A stretch of DNA of 57,798 nt. Source: Rehaibacterium terrae. GTDB taxonomy: Bacteria > Pseudomonadota > Gammaproteobacteria > Xanthomonadales > Xanthomonadaceae. The number at the start of each line of letters is the position of its first letter. Positions within the stretch are counted from its first letter, which is position 1. Shown in pieces: positions 16,856 to 24,344 of the stretch. The DNA lies in assembly GCF_014202935.1 (NCBI RefSeq), contig NZ_JACHHX010000019.1, positions 1 through 57,798 on the forward strand, given 5' to 3'. The position numbers and the translations under genes were made by a program. The notes below the pieces were generated by a model. The model did not search any database, had not been told where the DNA came from, and was given only the letters and a program-made list of their open reading frames with translations.

Positions 16856-18325
16856 TCAGGCCGTCGCCGCGCGCATGTCGTCGGCATCGCAGCGGAAGTG
16901 CGCGCCGAGGCTGGCGGTACGCGCCAACGCGGCGGTCAGCAGCTCGCCGGCGAGCGCGCCCTGCCAGCTCGCGCGCAGCTCTTCGTCGTCCCGCAACTGC
17001 GCCAACGCGGCACGCAGCCCGGCGCCGTCGCGCAGCGGTCCGGCGCTTTCCCAGAACAGCCGGCGCAGCCGCGCCAGCGCGGCCGGCGCGGCAGCCGGTG
17101 CGCGTGCGACCTCGCGCCAAGGGCCACGCGCCGGCGCCGACGGCAGCGCCGCCCCCAGCCGGGCACCGACGCGACGACCGAACACCACACCCTCCAGCAG
17201 CGAATTGCTGGCCAGCCGGTTGGCGCCGTGCACACCCGAGCAGGCCACCTCGCCCACCGCGTACAGGCCGGGCAGGCTGCTGCGGCCGTCGAGGTCCACC
17301 GCGACGCCGCCCATGTGGAAATGCGCCGCCGGTGTCACCGGAATCGGCTCGCGACGCGGATCGATGCCGTGTGCCATGCAGGCGGCGAACACCGTCGGAA
17401 ACTGCGCCGCGAAACCATCACCCAGATGCTGCGCGTGCAGGAAGGCGCCCGCGCCGGTATGCCGCGCCTGCCAGACACGCCGCGAGACGATGTCGCGCGG
17501 CGCCAGGTCGCCCTGCGGATGCACGCCGCGCATCAGCGGGCGACCGTCACGGTCGCGCAGCACCGCGCCGGCGCCACGCAGGGCCTCGGTGACCAGCGGC
17601 AGCCGGCAGGCCGTCTCGTCCGCCGCCAGTGCCGTGGGATGGAACTGCACGAACTCGATGTCGCGTGCCCGCGCGCCGGCCGCCAGCGCCAGCGCCAGCC
17701 CGGCGCCATCGACCGTGGCCGGGTTGGTGGTGGCGGCGAACAGCGCGCCCAGCCCGCCGCTGGCGAGCACGACCGCCGAGGCTTCGACCAGCGCGTCCGT
17801 GCCATCGTCCGCGCGGACACGCACGCCGGCAACGTGGCCGTCACGCAGCAGCAGCGCCTCGACCTCCACGCCCTCGCGCCATTCGACATGACCGGCACGG
17901 CGCACCGCCGCCGCCAGCGCGAGCACCAGCGCACGGCCGCTGGCGTCGCCGCCGGCATGCAGGATGCGCGCATGCCCGTGGCCGCCCTCGCGGCCCAGCG
18001 CCCAGCCGCCGTGCTCGCGGTCGAACGGCACGCCCTGCCGCGCCAGCCAGGCGATCGCCGCCGGCGCCTGCGCGGTAAGCAGGTGTACCGCTTCGCGCGC
18101 GTTGTGGTGGGCACCCGCCGCGAGGGTGTCGGCGGCGTGCAGGGCCGGTGAATCGTCCGGCCCCAGCGCGGCGGCGATGCCGCCCTGCGCCAGCGCGCTC
18201 GAGCCGTCCAGGCCGCCATGGCCGCGGCTGAGCAGCAGCACCCGCCGCGGCGCCGCCGCCAGCGCCACCGACAGACCGGCCACACCGGCGCCGACCACCA
18301 CCAATGGTGCGCCGGACAGGCTCAT
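16856..18325 (-). CDS. nadB: L-aspartate oxidase
   Basis: First enzyme of de novo NAD synthesis: oxidises L-aspartate to iminoaspartate with FAD. It can use O2, fumarate or quinone as acceptor, so it works without oxygen. The 489-aa flavoprotein has the N-terminal dinucleotide site VVGAGVAGLSVAL, SALAQGGIAAALG, the substrate/FAD region HFHMGGVAVD and GLYAVGEVACSGVHGANRLA followed by SNSLLEGVVFG. The succinate dehydrogenase flavoprotein fold and the length (E. coli 540) fit, with a shortened C-terminus. nadA and nadC are not next to it. No FNR-type box is seen upstream. Confidence 0.92.
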   Translation of the reverse strand: MSLSGAPLVVVGAGVAGLSVALAAAPRRVLLLSRGHGGLDGSSALAQGGIAAALGPDDSPALHAADTLAAGAHHNAREAVHLLTAQAPAAIAWLARQGVPFDREHGGWALGREGGHGHARILHAGGDASGRALVLALAAAVRRAGHVEWREGVEVEALLLRDGHVAGVRVRADDGTDALVEASAVVLASGGLGALFAATTNPATVDGAGLALALAAGARARDIEFVQFHPTALAADETACRLPLVTEALRGAGAVLRDRDGRPLMRGVHPQGDLAPRDIVSRRVWQARHTGAGAFLHAQHLGDGFAAQFPTVFAACMAHGIDPRREPIPVTPAAHFHMGGVAVDLDGRSSLPGLYAVGEVACSGVHGANRLASNSLLEGVVFGRRVGARLGAALPSAPARGPWREVARAPAAAPAALARLRRLFWESAGPLRDGAGLRAALAQLRDDEELRASWQGALAGELLTAALARTASLGAHFRCDADDMRAATA

Positions 18326-18694
18326 GACGCGCCACCGCGGCCACGGTGGACAGAGGATGACGGGCAGGGAGGGCGGTTCATGCAGGCGGCGTGGTGTGGA
18401 TCACGGCAGGCGGGCGGACGCGGCGGGCCGCGCGGGGGCGCCTATCCTACGGCGGTGGCGGGTGCCGCGTCGCCGGCCGCGCACGGGATCCGGCAGGCCG
18501 GTTCACCCGCCGGCCAGCCGGGGTGCCCGGAATGGCGCGGGTCGCCGCGCGAAAGCCCGCGCAGCGGCGCGTCGGCAACCCGGCACCGGTCGTCATCCAG
18601 CCCCATCCGCGCAGACGGGGGCGCGTGCGCGGCGATGTGCGCGGCGATGTGCATGGCATGGCCGTCATGCCGTCGTTCCCCGGCCGCGCGGGCA
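18326..18694. other. Gap between nadB start and the UbiT gene end
   Basis: About 370 nt of very GC-rich DNA. It holds a 12-bp tandem duplication GTGCGCGGCGAT at about 18624-18647, and presumably the nadB promoter. No FNR-type box, RNA gene or credible small gene is recognised. Confidence 0.5.
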
Positions 18695-19588
18695 TCACGC
18701 CGGCGGCGCTTCGCCGCGGTGCGCCGCGCGCGCGGCGCGGGCGAAGCGGGCGAGCCGGTTGAGCGCGATGCGCAGTCCCAGCGGCACGCGTTCCCACGGC
18801 AGCCGGTCGAGCGTGTTGCGCGTGGTCAGGCCCAGTTCGGTGTCGCCGGTCAGCACCAGCCGGCGCTGGAAGAACAGCGTGTCGGCGTCCTCCAGCCGGC
18901 TGGCGAGCAGCAGCAGGTCGGTGGCCGAACCGCGCACGGTGGCCTCGGCCTCCTCGCCGCGTGCGCAAGTGTGCAGGCGGCCGTCGTGCAGACTCACCAC
19001 CCAGCGCAGCTGCAAGTCGGATACTTCGATGCCGAGCCGACGCCCGCGAAGAAAGTCGAGGGCACCCTCCGCCAGCGGACCGGCCAGCACACGCTGCATC
19101 ACCGCTTCCAGCAGTCGGCACTGCAGCCGGTAGGGGAACAGCTGCAGCGCGGGTGCCAGCCGCGCGGGCGGCGGCAGCCACCGCGGCAGGACGGTGGACG
19201 GGAGGCGGGCGTGGGGAGACGGCAGTGGCACGAAGTCGAATGCTGGCGGAGGGGCCCTCGAAGCGAGGATGGTGCGCGAGACCGGCATGGACGCGCCTTG
19301 ATCCAGATCACTTCCCAGGCCCTGCAGGCGGCAGCCGTCGGCGATCAGCAGCTCGACCAGCCCGCGCACGCTGTCGGGCGACAGTGCCAGCCGCGCGCCG
19401 AGCGCCTGCGCGCGCGCATGCACGTGTGCCTCGCGCGCGGGGTCGCGCGCCGGCAGACCGGCCTCGCGCTTGAGCCGGGCGGCAGCGCGCACCAACCCGC
19501 GCCGGGCGGCGAAGAGCAGCAGCAGCGCATCGTCGGCACGGTCGATCAGCGCCCGTACCCGGGCGAGCGCGACGTGCTCAGGGCGCAT
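18695..19588 (-). CDS. ubiT: Chorismate mutase (AroQ-type) - UbiT fusion
   Basis: A continuous 297-aa frame with two domains. Residues 1-90 resemble AroQ-type chorismate mutase: LARVRALIDRADDALL, AARRGLV, AARLKREAGLPARDPAREA and LIADGCRLQ contain counterparts of the active-site Arg, Arg, Lys, Arg-Glu and Gln. After a linker, about residues 145-280 match UbiT, the SCP2-type lipid-binding accessory protein of anaerobic ubiquinone synthesis (VLAGPLAEGALDFLRGRRLG, DTLFFQRRLVLTGDTELGL, NTLDRLPWERVPL). Start ATG 19588 overlaps the DGC gene by 11 nt. An FNR-type box lies inside the linker codons, 10 nt before an in-frame ATG at 19288, which could start a separate 197-aa UbiT. UbiT is secure; the mutase activity is inferred. 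Confidence 0.85.
   Translation of the reverse strand: MRPEHVALARVRALIDRADDALLLLFAARRGLVRAAARLKREAGLPARDPAREAHVHARAQALGARLALSPDSVRGLVELLIADGCRLQGLGSDLDQGASMPVSRTILASRAPPPAFDFVPLPSPHARLPSTVLPRWLPPPARLAPALQLFPYRLQCRLLEAVMQRVLAGPLAEGALDFLRGRRLGIEVSDLQLRWVVSLHDGRLHTCARGEEAEATVRGSATDLLLLASRLEDADTLFFQRRLVLTGDTELGLTTRNTLDRLPWERVPLGLRIALNRLARFARAARAAHRGEAPPA
19298..19311 (-). promoter_or_regulatory. FNR/DNR-type box inside the chorismate mutase-UbiT frame
   Basis: On the minus strand GTGATCTGGATCAA fits the box with one end mismatch. It lies within the linker codons (SDLDQG). A -41.5 geometry would start transcription near 19263, past the in-frame ATG 19288, so either another geometry applies or a downstream non-ATG start is used for a UbiT-only product. 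Confidence 0.6.
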
Positions 19589-19982
19589 CGGCAGGCTCGG
19601 CACCGGCGCGCGCGCCTGCGCGCAAAGCCCGCGCCGACGGCAGCGCCGCGCGCTCATACACCGCGCGAGCCTCGGCGGCATCGAAGTCGGCGTGCCTGCG
19701 CTTCTTCACGCCGAAGTCGGAAAGCGTGAGGTGGCGGTCGGCGACGACGCCCGCACGCGCCAGGCAGGCCGCCACGCAATGCAGCACGCAGCCGTCCAGG
19801 GCCAGGATCGGCCGGCCCGCGCGCGCCGTGCGCACCAGCCCGGCCACGCCGCCGCCGACGCCGGCGATGCAGGACATCTCGGCCTCACCGGCGCGATCCA
19901 GCCACAGCGCCAGCTGGTTGGCCATCTGCGCGGCGCTGGAACAACCCGAACAGGCATAGACGAGCGGGAGTTTCGGTTTCAT
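19578..19982 (-). CDS. DGC-domain putative zinc-binding protein
   Basis: A 134-aa cysteine-rich cytoplasmic protein of the DGC family, whose function is unknown. Visible motifs are YACSGCSSAAQMANQLAL at residues 9-26 and LALDGCVLHCVAACL in the middle, the latter containing the DGC motif for which the family is named. The conserved cysteines suggest metal or redox chemistry. It overlaps the upstream membrane protein gene by 4 nt (ATGA) and the chorismate mutase-UbiT start by 11 nt, so it is fixed in this operon. The last about 25 residues are Ala/Arg-rich. Confidence 0.8.
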   Translation of the reverse strand: MKPKLPLVYACSGCSSAAQMANQLALWLDRAGEAEMSCIAGVGGGVAGLVRTARAGRPILALDGCVLHCVAACLARAGVVADRHLTLSDFGVKKRRHADFDAAEARAVYERAALPSARALRAGARAGAEPADAP

Positions 19983-21247
19983 CGCGCACTCCGGACGACA
20001 ACGAGGAAGCGATCGGCGCGTCGGCGCACGCCGAGCAGGACGAGCCAGGTCGCCGCGTAGGCCAGCGTCAGGGCCAGCCCGGTCAGCGCCGCCAGCCACG
20101 GCCGCGGCCACAGCACCGCCGCCAGCAGCAGCGATCCGGCCAGCCCGTGCAGCACGAGCACGCGCGCCTTGTCGCGCTCGGGCAGCAGCGCGTGCACGCC
20201 GGGCAGGCGCATGCCGCGGCCGCATTCGCGGTGCAGCCTGATCCAGCCGAGGAAGGCGACGATCTCCAGCAGCATGCCCAGCACCAGCCAGGGCAGCGCG
20301 ATGGCGACGACCAGCGCGCCGATCAGCATCGCCAGCCGCGGCCCCGGCAACACCGGCGCGGCGACCAGCAGCAGGGCTGCCGCGGCCAGGGCGCACAGAC
20401 CGGTGCTCCAGAAACGCAGCAGCGTCGGGTTGCGCCGGTACGGCGCCCGCGCCTGCAGACCGAGCGCGGCCAGCGCGAACGGCAACACCGGCGCCATCGC
20501 CACCAGCGGTGCCGCCGGGCCGCCGAGCTCGAGCGCGCGCAGCGCGGCACCGGCGATCAACGCCAGCACCATCACCAGCAGCCAGGCCGCGAAGGCGGCG
20601 CGCGGCACCGGCGCCGTGCCTTGCAGCATCGGCATGGTCACGCTGCCGACGCTGGCGGTGAGCAGCAATACCCAGCCGAGCACGCCGAAGGCGGCATGGA
20701 TGTCGGTCCAGCGTGCCAGCGCGACCGCCCACTGCCCGGCCAGCGTTCCGGCCAGCGCGACCCCGATCGTCACGGTCGCCAGCAGGAACAACAGCGCCGC
20801 CACGATGCCGGCGCGCACCAGCCGCAACTCCGCCCGGGCGCGGAAACCGGCCAGCGCCGCCAGCGCGAAGCCGCCCAGAGTGGCGGCCAGCAGCGCCGCG
20901 GCGGGCAACAGGATCACCCGCTGGCCACTGGCCAGTCCGGCCACCAGCGCCGCCACGCCGAGGTTGTACAGCGCGTGCAGCGCGGGCGCGAAGCGCGCCC
21001 CGGCGATGCGGACGCCCGCCACCACCGGCAGAAACTGCAGCAAGCTGCCGAGCATGGCGTTGCCGAGCACGCCGAGCGTGAACGCATGCACCAGCGCGAC
21101 CGTGACCGGCGACCAGCGACTGAGCAGCGCGGCCTCGCCATGCGCGAGCAGCAGGCCACCCGCCAGCGCACCCCACAGCGGCGCGGTCAGCAGGAAGCGC
21201 AGCGGCCGCGTCGGCGGCGGCGCGCGTTCAATCGCCAGCGCCGTCAT
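19979..21247 (-). CDS. Polytopic membrane protein, NnrS/haem-copper-oxidase-like
   Basis: A 422-aa protein with about 12 hydrophobic helices. Two helices carry a His followed by small residues (VHAFTLGVLGNAMLGSLLQF and DIHAAFGVLGWVLLLTASVG), the type of pattern seen in NnrS and haem-copper oxidase subunit I relatives. It lacks the full set of oxidase ligands, so I would not call it an oxidase. Start ATG 21247 lies 20 nt inside the DUF2249 gene end. Operon context (DUF2249 before, DGC and UbiT after, FNR-type box upstream) suggests a role in anaerobic or NO metabolism; the precise function is unknown. Confidence 0.7.
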   Translation of the reverse strand: MTALAIERAPPPTRPLRFLLTAPLWGALAGGLLLAHGEAALLSRWSPVTVALVHAFTLGVLGNAMLGSLLQFLPVVAGVRIAGARFAPALHALYNLGVAALVAGLASGQRVILLPAAALLAATLGGFALAALAGFRARAELRLVRAGIVAALLFLLATVTIGVALAGTLAGQWAVALARWTDIHAAFGVLGWVLLLTASVGSVTMPMLQGTAPVPRAAFAAWLLVMVLALIAGAALRALELGGPAAPLVAMAPVLPFALAALGLQARAPYRRNPTLLRFWSTGLCALAAAALLLVAAPVLPGPRLAMLIGALVVAIALPWLVLGMLLEIVAFLGWIRLHRECGRGMRLPGVHALLPERDKARVLVLHGLAGSLLLAAVLWPRPWLAALTGLALTLAYAATWLVLLGVRRRADRFLVVVRSAR

Positions 21248-21467
21248 CGCGGTGCCGGATGCGGATCTGCCCGCCGCCGCCTTCGGCGTCGAGCAGGTCG
21301 TACACGCAGGCGCGCGCATCGAGGATCTCCAGCAGCGGCAGCGGCTGACGACACGGCGTGATCGCGCGCAGACTCTGTCCCGGGGCGAGCGCTTCGAGCG
21401 CTTCGAGGATGCGGATCAGCGGCTCGGGCGCCGGCAGATGGCGCAGGTCGAGCTTGATCTCGTCCAT
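21228..21467 (-). CDS. DUF2249 domain protein
   Basis: A 79-aa soluble protein consisting of one DUF2249 domain. The pattern is LDLRHLPAPEPLIRILEALE, then APGQSLRAI, then PLPLLEILDARA, the fold resembling small TusA/SirA-like proteins. It lacks the Cys-Pro motif of TusA. DUF2249 proteins often accompany denitrification and NO-related genes; no reaction is established. First gene of the minus-strand operon DUF2249 / membrane protein / DGC / chorismate mutase-UbiT, with an FNR-type box 73 nt upstream. Confidence 0.82.
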   Translation of the reverse strand: MDEIKLDLRHLPAPEPLIRILEALEALAPGQSLRAITPCRQPLPLLEILDARACVYDLLDAEGGGGQIRIRHRDDGAGD

Positions 21468-21539
21468 GGGGCGCGGTGGTGGTCAGCGGTGAAGGTGAAG
21501 GCACTCGCGCTATCACACCCGGTTGCCGGCAAGCGCGCC

Positions 21540-21553
21540 CTGACCTGGATCAA
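21540..21553 (-). promoter_or_regulatory. FNR/DNR-type box upstream of the DUF2249 operon
   Basis: On the minus strand TTGATCCAGGTCAG. A -41.5 placement gives a start near 21505, 38 nt ahead of the DUF2249 ATG. Confidence 0.7.
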
Positions 21554-22052
21554 CCCGTCGCATGGGAAGGCCTGAACAAGTCCATCCTGGACTTGCCAGC
21601 CCACGCCGCATCCGGCGCGTGTCCGGACGCGGCTTCGATGAATCAGGCATTCGCGTGCTTGATTCGCGGGCCAGCCACCCCTGGCCGGCGGAACCTCTGA
21701 ATCGATCAGAGGTTCGCTTGGGCTTGCATGGGTGCGCTGGAGCCCGTCGCGATCCTGCCGGCACCTGCGTTGGCGTTTGGCAGGCCTGTGAGCTGGTTTC
21801 GCGCAATCTGGCCGACCCTTCCGGCCCGAGCGTTGCGTGCGCCTGCCGGCGCCCGGGTTACCTTGCTTGCCAGGCACGGCTTCGGACGCTGTCTCGCCAG
21901 ACCGTGCATGACGGCATTGGCGGCAGCAAGAGTCCCTGGCTGCCCGCTTCTGCCGCCGGGAAGGGCGAGCAGGCGCCGCCCCTCTCCAGCGAACGGGGAG
22001 AGGGGGTTCGCTCTTGTCCGCCCACTCCCTCTGGGAGAGGGGCCTTGGATTG
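21554..22052. other. Gap with hairpins between nar and DUF2249 operons
   Basis: About 500 nt without a credible gene. A perfect 10-bp stem with a 5-nt loop lies at 21691-21715 (GAACCTCTGA / TCAGAGGTTC). A second stem, CCCCTCTCC / GGAGAGGGG, spans 21979-22005 and could end the nar transcript, though it has no T-run. A third short CCCTCTGGGAGAGGG hairpin follows at about 22025-22041. Confidence 0.55.
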
Positions 22053-22958
22053 CTACGCCGCCTGCGCCTCGATCTCGTCGAGGCCGCGCACCTCGTGGTC
22101 GGCGCGAAGATGCATCAGGTACTCGTGCAGCGCGTTCTGCCGGAGCTGCAGCTCCAGGTACTGCGCGATGCGCGGGTGCGCCTCCTCGAAGGTCAGCGGC
22201 CGGCCGCGCTCGATGGCCTCGAAGCGGACCACGTGATGGCCGTAGCGCGACTCCACGGTCAGTCCGGCCAGGCCCTCGCGCAGCATGAACACCTGCCGCT
22301 CGAACTCGGGCGTGGTCTGGCCGCGCGTGATCCAGCCCAGGTCGCCGCCGGCGTCCTTCGACGGGCAGGCCGAAAAGCGCATCGCGTACTCGGCGAAACG
22401 CTCTGGGTGCTCGCCGAGCTCCGCGATCAGCCGCTCACCCAGCTCGCGCGCGGCCAGGCGCGCATCGACGTCGTCCGGCGCGGCGGCCAGCAGGATGTGG
22501 CTCAGCCGCAGCCGGTCCGGCGCGTGCATGCGCTCGCGGTTGCTCGCGTACCAACGCCGGCAGGCCGCCTCGTCGGGCGTGCGCGGCGCCACTTCGGCGT
22601 CGAGCAGGGCACGGATCTCGGCCTCCTCGCGGGTCTCCCCAGCGACCGGCTCGACCCGGCCCGCCAACCCGGCACGGGCGATCTCCCGCCGCAGCAGCTC
22701 GCGCACCACCAGCGCGCGTGCGGCTTCGGCACGGGCCTGCTGCGGGGTACGGGCCGGGTGATACTGCATTTCGCGGGCAATCTCGGCCTCGCTGATCGCG
22801 GTATCGCCGACCCACAGGTTGACCGGTGCCGGCCCCGGCAATGGCTGACCCGGATCGCCGGCATGGTCGTGCGCGTCGGTGCGGCTCTTCGCCGCCTCCG
22901 ACAGCGCGCCCGCATCCATCACGATCGGGATCGTGCGGCTCGGCATCGTGCGGCTCAT
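22053..22958 (-). CDS. Parvulin-type peptidyl-prolyl isomerase of the nar operon
   Basis: A 301-aa protein with an N-terminal segment of about 150 residues containing a helical region (AREMQYHPARTPQQARAEAA), then a parvulin (PpiC) domain. The latter shows RLRLSHILLAA, FAEYAMRFSACPSKDAGGDL, GWITRGQTTPEFERQVF and RYGHHVVRFE. No signal peptide is seen, so it is probably cytoplasmic and may help fold or assemble NarGH. It begins 1 nt after narI and is the last gene of narGHJI-ppiC. The same gene order is known in other denitrifiers; its function there is poorly defined. Confidence 0.88.
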   Translation of the reverse strand: MSRTMPSRTIPIVMDAGALSEAAKSRTDAHDHAGDPGQPLPGPAPVNLWVGDTAISEAEIAREMQYHPARTPQQARAEAARALVVRELLRREIARAGLAGRVEPVAGETREEAEIRALLDAEVAPRTPDEAACRRWYASNRERMHAPDRLRLSHILLAAAPDDVDARLAARELGERLIAELGEHPERFAEYAMRFSACPSKDAGGDLGWITRGQTTPEFERQVFMLREGLAGLTVESRYGHHVVRFEAIERGRPLTFEEAHPRIAQYLELQLRQNALHEYLMHLRADHEVRGLDEIEAQAA

Positions 22959-22959
22959 G

Positions 22960-23661
22960 TCACTTGCCCGCGTAGCGCAGCGTGGCGCCACGGCGGCGCA
23001 CCACCTGCCAGGGCCGGCGCAGGTAACCCAGCGGCACGCTCCAGATGTGCACCAGGCGGGTGAACGGGAAGATCAGGAACAAGGTCATGCCGAGGGCGAT
23101 GTGGGCTTTGTAGACCCAGTGCACGTCGGCGACGAAATCGGCGGCGCCCCAGCGGAAGGTCACGATGTGCTGCGCCCAGTGGCCGAGCTGCACCATCACC
23201 GCGCCGTCCAGGTGGTCGGCCGAGACGACGATGCTGAACAGGCCGAGCAGCAGCTGTGCGAGCAGCAGCCACAGCACCAGCCAGTCGCGTCCGGCGGTGT
23301 TGACCCGCACACGCGGCTGGGTCAGCCGGCGAATGATCAGCATCGACAGCCCGATCAGGCACAGCGCGCCGAAGAAGCCGCCCACCGCCATCGCCAGCAA
23401 CTGCTTGGTGCCGGAGCTGATGAACGGCTTGTAGGCCCACTCCGGCGTCAACAGGCCGACGAAATGGCCGAGCAGGATGGCGATCACGCCGATGTGGAAC
23501 AGGTTGCTGCCCCAGAACAGCCAGCGGTCGGACAGCAGCTGGCTCGAGCCGGTGCGCCAGGTGTAGGCATCGCGGTCGAAACGGACCCAGCTGCCGATGA
23601 GGAACACCGCCAGGGCGATGTAGGGATAGAGCTGGAAGAAGAACTGGTCGAGGTAGTGCAT
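22960..23661 (-). CDS. narI: Respiratory nitrate reductase gamma subunit
   Basis: Cytochrome b subunit that oxidises quinol at the periplasmic side and passes electrons through two b haems to NarH. The 233-aa protein (E. coli 225) has five hydrophobic helices. Haem-ligand histidines lie in FHIGVIAILLGHFVGLL and in YKAHIALGMTLFLIFPFTRL followed by VHIWSVP. The start ATG 23661 is 5 nt after the narJ stop. It ends 1 nt before the parvulin gene. Confidence 0.95.
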   Translation of the reverse strand: MHYLDQFFFQLYPYIALAVFLIGSWVRFDRDAYTWRTGSSQLLSDRWLFWGSNLFHIGVIAILLGHFVGLLTPEWAYKPFISSGTKQLLAMAVGGFFGALCLIGLSMLIIRRLTQPRVRVNTAGRDWLVLWLLLAQLLLGLFSIVVSADHLDGAVMVQLGHWAQHIVTFRWGAADFVADVHWVYKAHIALGMTLFLIFPFTRLVHIWSVPLGYLRRPWQVVRRRGATLRYAGK

Positions 23662-23666
23662 GGTGT

Positions 23667-24344
23667 TCACCTGGAAACGGTCATCGCCGCGCCGGGCAGT
23701 CGCCGCGGCGCGGGTTCGCAATCCCTGTCGGGGGCCTCGGCAGTGAAGCGCACGGCCTCCTCCTCCCAGACCGCGTCGATCGCCGCCGGCGTGTCGTCGC
23801 GGACTTCGCGGGCGACGCGCTGGCGCATCGGCCCGAGTTCGACCGGCCGCCCGGAGTACTCGACCAGCATCTCGAACAACGGCGCGTAGGCGCCGTCGCG
23901 CCCGGCCGCGCGTGCGGCCAGCAGCTCGAGGATGTGGGCGACGTGCGAAAGCCACTCGCGCGCCTCCTCATCGGGCCGCGTCGACAGGTACTCCAGCAGC
24001 AGCGGCAGGTAGTCGGGCAGCTCGCGCACGGCGATCTCGAAACCGTTGGCGCGGTAGGTCTCCATCAGGTCGACCATCGCCTGGCCGCGGTCGCGCGATT
24101 CGCCATGGATGTGCTCGAACAGCAGCAGGCTCATCGAACGGCCGCGGTCGAACAGCGACAGCCAGCGCTCCTGGGCCTCGATCGGATCGCGGGCGAGCAG
24201 GTCGGCGATGAACTCCAGCAACTGCGTGGTCCGCGCCGCCGGCAGGCCCGCGTCGCCGCAGGCCGCCATCAGCGCGTCGCCGTGCTGCCACAGCTCGTCG
24301 CGCGGGTAGTCGAGCAGCACCGAGATCAGCTTGAGCGCGTTCAT
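23667..24344 (-). CDS. narJ: Nitrate reductase assembly chaperone
   Basis: Cytoplasmic chaperone that allows Moco insertion into NarG and membrane docking of NarGH; not part of the final enzyme. The 225-aa protein matches the family in MNALKLISVLLDYPRDELWQ, ERWLSLFDRGRSMSLLLFEH, MVDLMETYRANGFE and RELPDYLPLLLEYLS. It is coupled to narH by a 4-nt ATGA overlap. Confidence 0.94.
   Translation of the reverse strand: MNALKLISVLLDYPRDELWQHGDALMAACGDAGLPAARTTQLLEFIADLLARDPIEAQERWLSLFDRGRSMSLLLFEHIHGESRDRGQAMVDLMETYRANGFEIAVRELPDYLPLLLEYLSTRPDEEAREWLSHVAHILELLAARAAGRDGAYAPLFEMLVEYSGRPVELGPMRQRVAREVRDDTPAAIDAVWEEEAVRFTAEAPDRDCEPAPRRLPGAAMTVSR

Noticed and set aside
18695..19288. ubiT as a separate gene with no link to the chorismate mutase
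   Set aside because: The frame is continuous from 19588 and the mutase domain has no stop of its own. A separate internal start remains possible and is reported, but the fusion is the simplest reading.
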